NCBI RefSeq assembly: GCF_015319355.1
Contig: NZ_JADILU010000001.1
Coordinates: forward strand, 310,001-374,000
Length of the DNA: 64,000 nucleotides
Direction: 5' to 3'
Source of the DNA: Psychroserpens luteus
Lineage (GTDB): Bacteria; Bacteroidota; Bacteroidia; Flavobacteriales; Flavobacteriaceae
Part shown: positions 17,244 through 24,622 of the stretch, piece after piece
Layout of the letters: every line of letters begins with the position of its first letter
Position numbering within the stretch: position 1 is the first letter of the stretch
Position numbers and translations under genes: made by a program
The notes under the pieces: generated by a model
Seen by the model: only the letters and a program-made list of their open reading frames with translations
Told to the model about the DNA's origin: nothing
Databases searched by the model: none

Positions 17244-18182
17244 ATGAAATCATTACCAATTTATAGTTCATCATTCAATGCAGTACTTCAAGACTTTGAA
17301 AAAGAACTTGCAGTTTGGAACTATAGTATAACTACTTCATATTATATGACTATTCACCTGAGAGAGTTCTTTCATTATTTGGAGACAAAAGGTTATGAGC
17401 ATATCAAGTACATAACCACAAAAATAGTCTCACAGTATTATGAGCATTTGTCAAGCAGAAAGAACGTTACACAAAATGGTGCGCTTAGTAATGCTACATT
17501 AAACAAACATCAACAAGCTCTAAAGCTTTTTAAGAAGTATCTCAAAAGGCATGAATCATTGAATTTTGGTGTTCATTTAAAGACCGAGAAACAGAATTCA
17601 CTTACTCTAAAAGATATACTGTCTGTTGATGAAGTAAAACAACTTTTTGAAGCCTGTGAGTGTTCTCATAAATCTAAGCGATATAGACTAAGAGATAAAG
17701 CTATGCTTACCCTAATGTACGGTTGTGGACTTAGAACTCATCAAGTAGTTGGCTTGGATTTAAAAGATATAGACTTTCAAACTGGAAGATTGAATATAAC
17801 TAGTGGTGCTCAGAATAAAAAGCGTAACCATACTAAGCAAGTGTTATTAGCTAATCAATTGAAAGCATTAGAAGATTATATTTATTTTTCAAGACCTCAT
17901 TTTTACAATGCTAAATATTGTGACGCTCTTTTTGTCAATAAAAATGGTACACGTATGCAAGGTAAAGCACATCGAAATAGACTTGATGTTATACTTAAGA
18001 CAACTGAGAACAAGGATATTATAGCCAAGAAAATCAGTTGTCATAATTTAAGGCATTCAATTGCAACGCACCTTTTAGTAAATGGTATGACTATTCAACA
18101 GGTTAGTCAGTTCCTAGGTCATTCATCTCTTGAATCAACACAAATCTATGTCCACTTAGCCGAGCTTTTAAATGCTGAATAA
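17244..18182 (+). CDS. Tyrosine recombinase/integrase with complete catalytic set
   Basis: 312 residues: SAM-like core-binding domain (about 10-105) and catalytic domain (about 125-305). The catalytic residues are all visible: Arg164 in CGLRTHQV, His267 and Arg270 in CHNLRHSIATH, His293 in LGHSSLEST, and the nucleophile Tyr302. Length and layout are XerD-like. Its last codons overlap the next recombinase gene by 11 bases, so the two proteins are made together and probably act as a pair. It is expected to catalyse integration and excision of the surrounding element; no attachment site was identified. Confidence 0.9.
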   Translation: MKSLPIYSSSFNAVLQDFEKELAVWNYSITTSYYMTIHLREFFHYLETKGYEHIKYITTKIVSQYYEHLSSRKNVTQNGALSNATLNKHQQALKLFKKYLKRHESLNFGVHLKTEKQNSLTLKDILSVDEVKQLFEACECSHKSKRYRLRDKAMLTLMYGCGLRTHQVVGLDLKDIDFQTGRLNITSGAQNKKRNHTKQVLLANQLKALEDYIYFSRPHFYNAKYCDALFVNKNGTRMQGKAHRNRLDVILKTTENKDIIAKKISCHNLRHSIATHLLVNGMTIQQVSQFLGHSSLESTQIYVHLAELLNAE

Positions 18183-19077
18183 GTTCGAAACATATATGCA
18201 CAAATGTGAACATGCTGAAAGTACAGTTTTTAGCTATTGTAGAGTCGTCAGTAAGTTCATGAATTGGTGCAATACCAATGATATCGAATTAGAATCATTA
18301 GATTATAAAACTTGGATAGGCTATCAAGAGCTAATTAAAAACAGGAGAACCAGAAAGGGGTTTCATTTAAAGGATAATTCGGTGAAACAGGATATCGGTG
18401 CTATCCGTTTATTCTTTGATTTCTTGGTCCATGAAGATGTTATCTGCCTCAACCCAATAAAAGAAATTTATTATAAAGATAATTCAGAGTTCAGTCACGT
18501 TCCACTAAGTCAAGATGAACTGGAGGAATTATATTACTGTTTTCCAACTCAAGACCTTAAGCATCCCAAATGTACATCGGTTGCAATAAGAAATAAAGTC
18601 ATTATTGGTTTGGCAGTGTTTCAGGCTATTGATAGTAAAACTCTAAAAGGTATGACTGTATCAAATATAGATTTAGATAAAGGCAAGGTTTATATTTCTG
18701 GGACTAAACGAAGCAACTCTAGAACGCTGAAATTAGAACCTTGTCAAATTAATGTTTTAAGGCAGTATTTAGATTATGATAGAGAAGTACTTCAGAAAAA
18801 GATAAGTTGCTTTACTGAGGCTTTATTTCCTCTTAATACGTCTCGTTTTAGTATCATCACCAATGATATATGCGGAAAACTCAAATACTTAAATTTAAAG
18901 GTTACTAACCTTATGCAAATTAGAGATTCCGTTATTACTCTATGGGTCAAGAAACACGACCTTAGAAAGGTTCAAATCATGGCTGGTCACCGTTACATAT
19001 CTTCAACTGAAAAATACATTAAAACTAACCTAGATTCACTTCAGAAAGCTACCGAGATGTATCACCCGATGCAGTAG
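18172..19077 (+). CDS. Second tyrosine recombinase with degenerate active site
   Basis: 301 residues with the same two-domain plan as the preceding integrase. Aligning the two by eye, the box I Arg164 of the partner is Asp154 here (QAIDSKTL) and the box II His267 is Met248 (LMQIRDSV). Arg251, His273 (AGHRYIS) and the nucleophile Tyr282 are kept. Loss of two conserved residues suggests a structural or weakly active partner in a heteromeric recombinase complex, as seen with multi-recombinase elements. Translation is coupled to the first gene by the 11-base overlap. Confidence 0.85.
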   Translation: MLNKFETYMHKCEHAESTVFSYCRVVSKFMNWCNTNDIELESLDYKTWIGYQELIKNRRTRKGFHLKDNSVKQDIGAIRLFFDFLVHEDVICLNPIKEIYYKDNSEFSHVPLSQDELEELYYCFPTQDLKHPKCTSVAIRNKVIIGLAVFQAIDSKTLKGMTVSNIDLDKGKVYISGTKRSNSRTLKLEPCQINVLRQYLDYDREVLQKKISCFTEALFPLNTSRFSIITNDICGKLKYLNLKVTNLMQIRDSVITLWVKKHDLRKVQIMAGHRYISSTEKYIKTNLDSLQKATEMYHPMQ

Positions 19078-19116
19078 ATAATTAGACTTATACTTATTAT
19101 TTACCTTCTTATTTTG

Positions 19117-19124
19117 TAGCTTTG
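19117..19124 (+). promoter_or_regulatory. Bacteroidota-type -7 promoter element (TAGCTTTG)
   Basis: TAGCTTTG matches the Bacteroidota -7 consensus TAnnTTTG and lies 33 bases before the start of the DUF488-domain gene. No good -33 TTG element is visible at the right distance, so it is a candidate only. Confidence 0.4.
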
Positions 19125-19157
19125 ACCCATAAAATGAATTCATACTAGCCTCAATCA

Positions 19158-20042
19158 ATGTACTACAGAAGAAAATACATACTTGCACTTATTCAAGAAT
19201 TCGGGGGTAGTTTAGAGCATCTCAACTTACAAAAGCTTTTATTTTTAGCCACTAGAAAACAAGATAAAAAGGCTTTTGATTTCGTGCCATATAAATATGG
19301 CTGTTTTTCATTCCAAGCTAATCAGGATTTAAATACTATGACTAAGTACGGTATGGTTGAAAACACCAAAAATATTTGGAATTGTATTGATGAAACTGAC
19401 TACAAATCTCAACTTAAAAGAGAAGATTTATCTACAATAAAATGGGTACATAATACTTACGGTGATTTTGAAGGTGAAGACTTGATTAAGGAGACGTACA
19501 GAAATTATCCGTTTTTTGCTACAAAAAGCAAAATAGCTGATAAGGTGTTGACAATAGAAGAGTTGGAAAAGGTGAATTTGCAAAAACGACACTTTGAAGA
19601 ACCTATGTTTTTTACAATTGGTTATGAAGGTATCAGTTTAGAAACGTATTTAAATAAGCTAATTATTAATGATGTAAAGTTACTTGTAGACGTCCGAAAG
19701 AATTCATTTAGCATGAAGTATGGGTTCTCAAAAAGTCAACTACAAAATGCTTGTGAGGGAATTGGTATTAAATATATGCATTTGCCTCAACTTGGAATCG
19801 AATCTCAACAACGAAAAGAGTTGAACTCTCTAGCGGATTATAAAGTATTATTTAAAACTTATCAAAAAACAACACTAAAAGAAAACCTAGATTACCTTAA
19901 TCAGCTTAAAGACTTATGTGATGAGAATGGTCGTGTAGCTATTACATGTTTTGAGAAAGAGGTTTGTATGTGTCATAGAGGTGTTGTCGCTAAAGAGTTG
20001 ACTAAACTCAAAGGTTGGGATATCCCACAGAAAAATTTATAG
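19158..20042 (+). CDS. Two-domain protein with C-terminal DUF488 domain
   Basis: 294 residues. The N-terminal part (about 1-130; LIQEFGGSLEHLNLQKLLFL, PYKYGCFSFQANQDL) resembles the small helical SocA/DUF4065-like or YwgA-like domains found in antitoxins and defence genes. The C-terminal part (about 148-290) is DUF488: FFTIGYEGISLETYL, VDVRKNSFS, and CFEKEVCMCHR with the conserved Cys-x-Cys-His-Arg. The biochemical function of DUF488 proteins is unclear to me; they often sit in accessory regions. The next gene follows after five bases (or overlaps by 28 with an earlier start), and DarTG lies beyond it, suggesting a defence cargo segment. Confidence 0.7.
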   Translation: MYYRRKYILALIQEFGGSLEHLNLQKLLFLATRKQDKKAFDFVPYKYGCFSFQANQDLNTMTKYGMVENTKNIWNCIDETDYKSQLKREDLSTIKWVHNTYGDFEGEDLIKETYRNYPFFATKSKIADKVLTIEELEKVNLQKRHFEEPMFFTIGYEGISLETYLNKLIINDVKLLVDVRKNSFSMKYGFSKSQLQNACEGIGIKYMHLPQLGIESQQRKELNSLADYKVLFKTYQKTTLKENLDYLNQLKDLCDENGRVAITCFEKEVCMCHRGVVAKELTKLKGWDIPQKNL

Positions 20043-20047
20043 ACTAT

Positions 20048-20863
20048 TTGAAAACCAAAGTTCTTATAACGGTTAAAACTTACCCTACTCCTTCAACTAA
20101 ATATGATGAGTTAGTTTGTACAGCTGGTTTTACTGAAGACGGAAAGTGGATAAGAATATTTCCAGTAGAATTTAGAAAGAAATCATATAAATCTCAATAT
20201 TCAAAGTATGATTGGGTCGAGGTTGATTTGGTCAAGAACACTTCTGATTTTCGACCTGAGAGTTACCGACCAAGAACTGCAGATACACCTTTTAATAAAG
20301 TAGGTCATATTGATACCAAAGGTAATTGGATTAAGAGAAAAGAAATTGTTTTAAACAATGTGTATGACGATATGGCTTTGCTAATAGAAGAGGCAAAGGA
20401 CAAAGACATATGTACTTCACTTGCCGTATTTAAGCCAGCAGAAATAGTAGATTTTGTTTATGTTGAAGATGAAAGGGAATGGAGTGCTAAAAAATTAGCA
20501 GCACTTCAACAATTAAACATTTTTGAATCAGCTACAAACAAAGGCTTCGAAGTCGTTAAAAAGTTACCATATAAATTTTCCTATAAATTCAAAGATGTTA
20601 ATGGTAAAGTAAGAAAACTAATGATTGAAGACTGGGAGACGGGTGAGTTATACTGGAAGATGTTTCAAAAGTTTGGTGATGAGAAAATTGCCTGTGAAAA
20701 GGTAAAACAAAAGTATTTAGACGATTTTGCTAAAACCAAAGACCTTTATTTTTATGTAGGCACATTGTATCAACATCACGCAAGGAAGAGTTTAAATCCA
20801 TTCGTAATTATTGGCACGTTTACTCCAAAAGTTGAAACTCAAACTAAGTTAGATTTATTTTAA
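20048..20863 (+). CDS. Unrecognised protein paired with the DUF488 gene
   Basis: 271 residues from a TTG at 20048, five bases after the DUF488 stop; a further TTG at 20015 would overlap that gene by 28 bases and adds an implausible leader. The N-terminus (KVLITVKTYPTPSTKYDELV, then CTAGF and WIRIFPVEFR) is well formed and looks like a conserved fold, followed by a charged C-terminal part (YLDDFAKTKDLYFYVGTLYQ). No catalytic motif I can name. Tight linkage to the DUF488 protein suggests a two-component module; function unknown. Confidence 0.6.
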   Translation: MKTKVLITVKTYPTPSTKYDELVCTAGFTEDGKWIRIFPVEFRKKSYKSQYSKYDWVEVDLVKNTSDFRPESYRPRTADTPFNKVGHIDTKGNWIKRKEIVLNNVYDDMALLIEEAKDKDICTSLAVFKPAEIVDFVYVEDEREWSAKKLAALQQLNIFESATNKGFEVVKKLPYKFSYKFKDVNGKVRKLMIEDWETGELYWKMFQKFGDEKIACEKVKQKYLDDFAKTKDLYFYVGTLYQHHARKSLNPFVIIGTFTPKVETQTKLDLF

Positions 20864-20903
20864 AATCTGGCTTCTGAAACGTAACCATAATACATCGTTA
20901 GAA

Positions 20904-21956
20904 TTAAGCAAAATTCAATTTACTACCATAATCATTTAAATGGTCATATGCTATTTGAACATATTGTTCTGTAATCAACGCTTTCTTTCTATGGTTCCAC
21001 CCTCTAATTTTAGAAAGAATCTCTTCCATTTCAATTTTAGGATATTCTTGTTTTATGAAATGAACAGATGAAAGTATTTCTAAAGATAATGTAGATTCAA
21101 AACCATTAATAGCGTTAAACAAGCTTTCCAGTCTATCTTTTTGATTTTGACTTAATTTCTCTTTCACATAGACATTAACTTCATCATATCTTTCATAATT
21201 CAATTCTAGGGCTTCGAAAGGTTTTGCATCCATTTGTTCAAGACCTTTTAGATATTTGCCATTTAATGCATATAAAACTTTTTCTACAGCTTGAGCATAT
21301 GGACCGTAGGTATATGGTTCAAACTTTAATTTTAAGTTCTCTCCACTCTCCTGAAGAAAATAAGCTAATTTATTTGCAGTAAAAACAGTAGTATATTCCC
21401 CATACTTTTCATATTTGAATAACGCATATAGAAGCATTGCTCTAGCTGGAGTTAATTTAACTTCTTTTTTAGTGTTTTCTTTTTGAAGAATTTCTTTAAT
21501 TTTTTCATTCGGTTGGTAAACAAAAACTTCAACATCATCCAAATCGCCTAAATATTTAATCATCAAAGATTTTACCTTATCCCAATTTAATCCACCATTA
21601 CCACAACCTAAAGGCGGAATGCTAATTGATTTTATATTGTTATTTTTTATAACCCTCACCAAGTCTTTTAATCCTTCTTCAATAAAGCTGTATTGAGATT
21701 TACGATACCATTGTTCTTTAGTTGGGAAATTAACTATGACTTTTTCATCATTTAACAAATCAGATTCATTAAAAACAAACATTTTGCCAGTGACAACTAA
21801 TCCTTTTTTGCATGCATCAGCATAAGCCTTATAGTTTTGCGGGAACCTTTCTTTAAATTGCAACGCAATGCCTTTACCCATAACGCCAACAGTATTTACA
21901 GTATTAACTATAGCTTTGGTTTTAGCATTTAATAAATTACCAGTAATGAATTTCAT
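20904..21956 (-). CDS. darG: DarG-type macrodomain antitoxin (DNA ADP-ribosyl glycohydrolase)
   Basis: 350 residues. The N-terminal macrodomain (about 1-155) shows FITGNLLNAKTKAIVNTVN, GVMGKGIALQFKERFP and ISIPPLGCGNGGL, the nucleotide-binding loops of DarG-type enzymes that remove ADP-ribose from DNA. The C-terminal domain (about 165-350) matches the usual DarG extension that binds and blocks DarT. The gene follows the DarT gene by four bases, the normal darT-darG order. Together they act as a toxin-antitoxin pair and can serve in phage defence. It ends 40 bases from the convergent DUF488-partner gene. Confidence 0.9.
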   Translation of the reverse strand: MKFITGNLLNAKTKAIVNTVNTVGVMGKGIALQFKERFPQNYKAYADACKKGLVVTGKMFVFNESDLLNDEKVIVNFPTKEQWYRKSQYSFIEEGLKDLVRVIKNNNIKSISIPPLGCGNGGLNWDKVKSLMIKYLGDLDDVEVFVYQPNEKIKEILQKENTKKEVKLTPARAMLLYALFKYEKYGEYTTVFTANKLAYFLQESGENLKLKFEPYTYGPYAQAVEKVLYALNGKYLKGLEQMDAKPFEALELNYERYDEVNVYVKEKLSQNQKDRLESLFNAINGFESTLSLEILSSVHFIKQEYPKIEMEEILSKIRGWNHRKKALITEQYVQIAYDHLNDYGSKLNFA

Positions 21957-21960
21957 CTAT

Positions 21961-22596
21961 TTAAAAATAAAAATTTCTTTTAACAGTTATAGAGGTCTCT
22001 AAACCTAAATTATCAACAATTTCTTTAACAATAGCTTTAGTTGTATTATTATAAACTGCTATTCCTTTAATATTATTACTTGGAACAAAATCTTTTATTA
22101 GAAATTCAGAATGTTTCTTTCTAATTCTGTCTTCATCACCATCAGCATTATCATGTTTGAAGTCTCCTGACGTAATAGAACGCCAATCTATTTTATCAAT
22201 ATCGTTAAGATTATTAAAATAACTAGTTATCAATTTAGCTGCATTTCCATCTGTAAAACACCATTGAAAATTTGGGTTTGCCAAATCTAATAATGGAATA
22301 CATAAATATACAATATTACTTTGATTTAATCTTGGAACACCATGACCAGTATAAATGTTATATAACATAGGTGTTTTAATTGAAAAATAAAAAGGAACAT
22401 AGTTATTAACTACGGTTTCAGGAAAACAACTAACGATTCTATTATCTCGTTCAGTTATTATTTCTTTATTACCAATATCTTTTCTTCCAGCATTATTAGG
22501 TGCATTTAATTTAGAAAATAAACCATTAGTTAAATCAGATTCTAGATTGTCTAAAGCAATCATTCTAAACACCCATATTTTATTTAATTTTGGCAA
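21961..22596 (-). CDS. darT: DarT-type DNA ADP-ribosyltransferase toxin (DUF4433)
   Basis: 211 residues from a TTG start; the internal ATG 11 codons later would remove the conserved N-terminal strand (NKIWVFRMIALDN), so TTG is preferred. Family features: PFYFSIKTPMLYNIY at about 68-82, an Arg near 50-53 (TERDNRIV), and Glu164 in KHSEFLIKDFVP, the expected catalytic glutamate. DarT transfers ADP-ribose from NAD to thymidine bases in single-stranded DNA. In many relatives the N-terminal motif reads HIDN; here it is ALDN, a possible weakening of NAD binding, which I note from memory. Operon with darG. Confidence 0.88.
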   Translation of the reverse strand: MPKLNKIWVFRMIALDNLESDLTNGLFSKLNAPNNAGRKDIGNKEIITERDNRIVSCFPETVVNNYVPFYFSIKTPMLYNIYTGHGVPRLNQSNIVYLCIPLLDLANPNFQWCFTDGNAAKLITSYFNNLNDIDKIDWRSITSGDFKHDNADGDEDRIRKKHSEFLIKDFVPSNNIKGIAVYNNTTKAIVKEIVDNLGLETSITVKRNFYF

Positions 22597-22833
22597 CTAT
22601 AAAGAGTTTTGTGTATGCACAATATAGTTATTTTTAACTTAATCAAATAAGCAATAATGTATTAAAATATTAGAGTTATTATTAATGATGTCTATCGTTT
22701 AAATAGATAAATAACTAGGATAAATAAGTGTTATTAATTAGATTTGATTGTAATAATACGTTCTTTTAAATATTTGCTTACTCATAAGGCATATGTGAGA
22801 AATAGAAAAGTAAGATTAAGCTCATTTTTCTAA

Positions 22834-23778
22834 ACAGGGTACTACTCATTTGGACTCAAACATAAAGGGTATAATGACTTAATATCGGCCTATGCTAATA
22901 GCGCAGCACAAAAGTATAAATACAACGGAAAAGAACTCAATGAAGTATTAGGATTGGATTGGTATGATTTTGAAGCTAGAAATTATGATGCTAGTTTGGG
23001 AAGATGGATGAATTTAGATCCACTAGCTGAAAAATATTATGACTGGTCACCTTATAATTATGTAAAAAATTCGTCGACAACAATGGTTGATCCTGATGGG
23101 ATGGATGTCATATTATTTATTTGGCTGACTTCTGAAGGAAGCTATGGACATGCTGGTATTGCCGTTTCAAATTATAAAAAAGATAAAGATGGAAATTATG
23201 AAAAAGATGAAGATGGGAACCAGATTGAGGATGGTACTTATACTTACTATGATTTATATCCTGATGAGCCTGTAGATAGACTAAGTGCATGGGGTAGTCA
23301 AGATCCAGATTTCAAAAAGGGTAGCGGTCGACAAGGCCAAATTAGGACTGCTGAAGAACTAGAATTTGGTGTGCAATCAGATCTACAAATCAGGCCAGCA
23401 GATGGGATATTATTAACCGAAACAGATTTTGCTTCAGACCAAGCTGTAAAAGAAAGATTAGAAGCAAAAACGAAGGACGGAACTAGATTTGATAGTAGAA
23501 AGTATAATTGTTCAAATTTTTGTAGAGAGGCTTATGAGGGGATTTTATATTCCCAATCTAACGCACCTCCTCCCATTTTTGAAGGAGACCAGAATTATTC
23601 TCAATTATTACCTACAATGTTTGGTAAAGAAAAAGTAGAAGTCTCCGGAAGAAAATTCACACTAGCTACTCCACATCAGTTATTTAAAGATGTAAAAAAA
23701 TTTCAAACAACATACATAATAACAGATCTAGGAAAAGCTGTTAATAAAAGTTCCTCAGATTCTTTTAAAGGCAATTAA
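22834..23778 (+). CDS. Orphan RHS core plus toxin tip cassette (papain-like fold candidate), 5' truncated
   Basis: The frame opens right after a TAA at 22831 and immediately shows the RHS core from YYSFGLKHKGYND through NGKELNEVLG, GRWMNLDPLAEKY, SPYNYVKN and DPDG; everything N-terminal of this is missing. A TTG at 22954 could start a shortened protein. Counting from that TTG, the tip has His66 in GHAGIAV and Cys186 in YNCSNFC, the His-then-Cys order of permuted NlpC/P60 (LRAT-like) papain-fold enzymes. Such enzymes cut peptide or amide bonds, often in peptidoglycan. A lipoprotein gene follows after three bases. This is a displaced toxin cassette, probably silent unless recombined into a full RHS gene. 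Confidence 0.75.
   Translation, partial: TGYYSFGLKHKGYNDLISAYANSAAQKYKYNGKELNEVLGLDWYDFEARNYDASLGRWMNLDPLAEKYYDWSPYNYVKNSSTTMVDPDGMDVILFIWLTSEGSYGHAGIAVSNYKKDKDGNYEKDEDGNQIEDGTYTYYDLYPDEPVDRLSAWGSQDPDFKKGSGRQGQIRTAEELEFGVQSDLQIRPADGILLTETDFASDQAVKERLEAKTKDGTRFDSRKYNCSNFCREAYEGILYSQSNAPPPIFEGDQNYSQLLPTMFGKEKVEVSGRKFTLATPHQLFKDVKKFQTTYIITDLGKAVNKSSSDSFKGN
22847..22875 (+). repeat. 29-bp exact match to main RHS gene (copy 2)
   Basis: Identical to 9279-9307. It begins 13 bases into the open cassette frame, so homology to the main RHS gene starts essentially where the cassette starts, as expected for a displaced tip that can recombine into the intact gene. Confidence 0.85.
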
Positions 23779-23781
23779 ACT

Positions 23782-24141
23782 ATGACAAAACATATCTCTT
23801 TTTTACTGGTTTTATTAACTCTGATGAATTACAGCTGTAATGAAAGTGTTGATAAAATAGGATTAATTACTCCAAATGAAATTGAAATATTTTCTTTTGA
23901 GACACATAACACAACAACCTTAAAAGACAACAATCAGATTAAAAGAATAATTGATTATTTGAATAAAGGAAAAATATATAGTTCAAAGTTCTCAGGTGAT
24001 TATTTGCTGATTCTGCATTATAATGATTCGCTTACTAGAATAATAGTTCAAGATAATTTATTCAAATACTCAAAACATAATTATAAACTTGATGTGAATT
24101 TAAAATTGTTTTTAGATGATTTAACAGGTAATGTCCCCTGA
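23782..24141 (+). CDS. Candidate lipoprotein immunity protein of the orphan RHS toxin
   Basis: 119 residues with a lipoprotein-type leader: a hydrophobic run ending in LTLMNYSC, Cys19 being the probable lipidated residue. The mature part is small, with KRIIDYLNKGKIYSSKFSG and a few beta strands; no family recognised. It starts three bases after the toxin cassette stop. A membrane-anchored periplasmic immunity protein fits a toxin acting in the periplasm, which agrees with the papain-like, peptidoglycan-type tip. Function is inferred from position and localisation. Confidence 0.6.
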   Translation: MTKHISFLLVLLTLMNYSCNESVDKIGLITPNEIEIFSFETHNTTTLKDNNQIKRIIDYLNKGKIYSSKFSGDYLLILHYNDSLTRIIVQDNLFKYSKHNYKLDVNLKLFLDDLTGNVP

Positions 24142-24185
24142 TGTCGCTAGTATTTATTATTGACGAATACGAGTAAGTCATCAGG
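24137..24185. repeat. Long imperfect hairpin at end of orphan immunity gene
   Basis: CCTGATG at 24137-24143 (overlapping the stop codon) pairs with CATCAGG at 24179-24185; an inner arm (CTaGTATT with AATACgAG) extends the dyad with one mismatch. It lacks a T-run, so it is not a typical terminator. Confidence 0.4.
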
Positions 24186-24622
24186 TGCTAATCGTTAAAA
24201 CTGTGATAAAAGGGCTCCAAATATGGAACACTACTTAAATAGAGCGAGTTAGAGTTAAGGCAGTTTTCTAAAAACTGTCTTATTCTTTTTTTAAGCTCAT
24301 TGATACATTGGAAATAGACTTTTTTAATTCGAGTTGCATAAAAATTACTTTTTAAGAACTTGGGTTTGGATAATTATAATTTATTATATCCAATTGTAGC
24401 AATATAGTCGTTAAAGTTTCTACTAGTTTTATTCATATAAAAAATCAAAACGTTGTTTAACTTCTTTTTTATAACGATTGCTTATGTTTAGCGTTATCCC
24501 GAGAATAGATATTCGAGAACCATTGATGTTGCCTTTTAAAACTTCAGGATAGATATTTATAATCTAACTTTCCCTAATTTGCTTATTAAGCAATACAGTC
24601 ATTTTATTTTGAGGTATTAATT
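24142..24622. other. Intergenic stretch between orphan RHS cassette and secreted M23 protein
   Basis: 481 bases separating converging genes. Besides the dyad at its left edge and the terminator at 24257-24281, I see no gene, repeat or RNA. It may contain decayed remains of further RHS cassettes, but none can be recognised. Confidence 0.4.
24257..24281 (+). terminator. Terminator after orphan RHS/immunity cassette
   Basis: AAGGCAGTTTT pairs with AAAACTGTCTT (one G-U pair) around a 3-base loop, followed after three bases by a run of Ts. It lies 116 bases after the immunity stop. Confidence 0.7.

Noticed and set aside
22594-22620. Possible promoter TTG..TATAGTTG for darT
   Set aside because: The -7-like element overlaps the darT start codon itself, which would place the start of transcription inside the gene.
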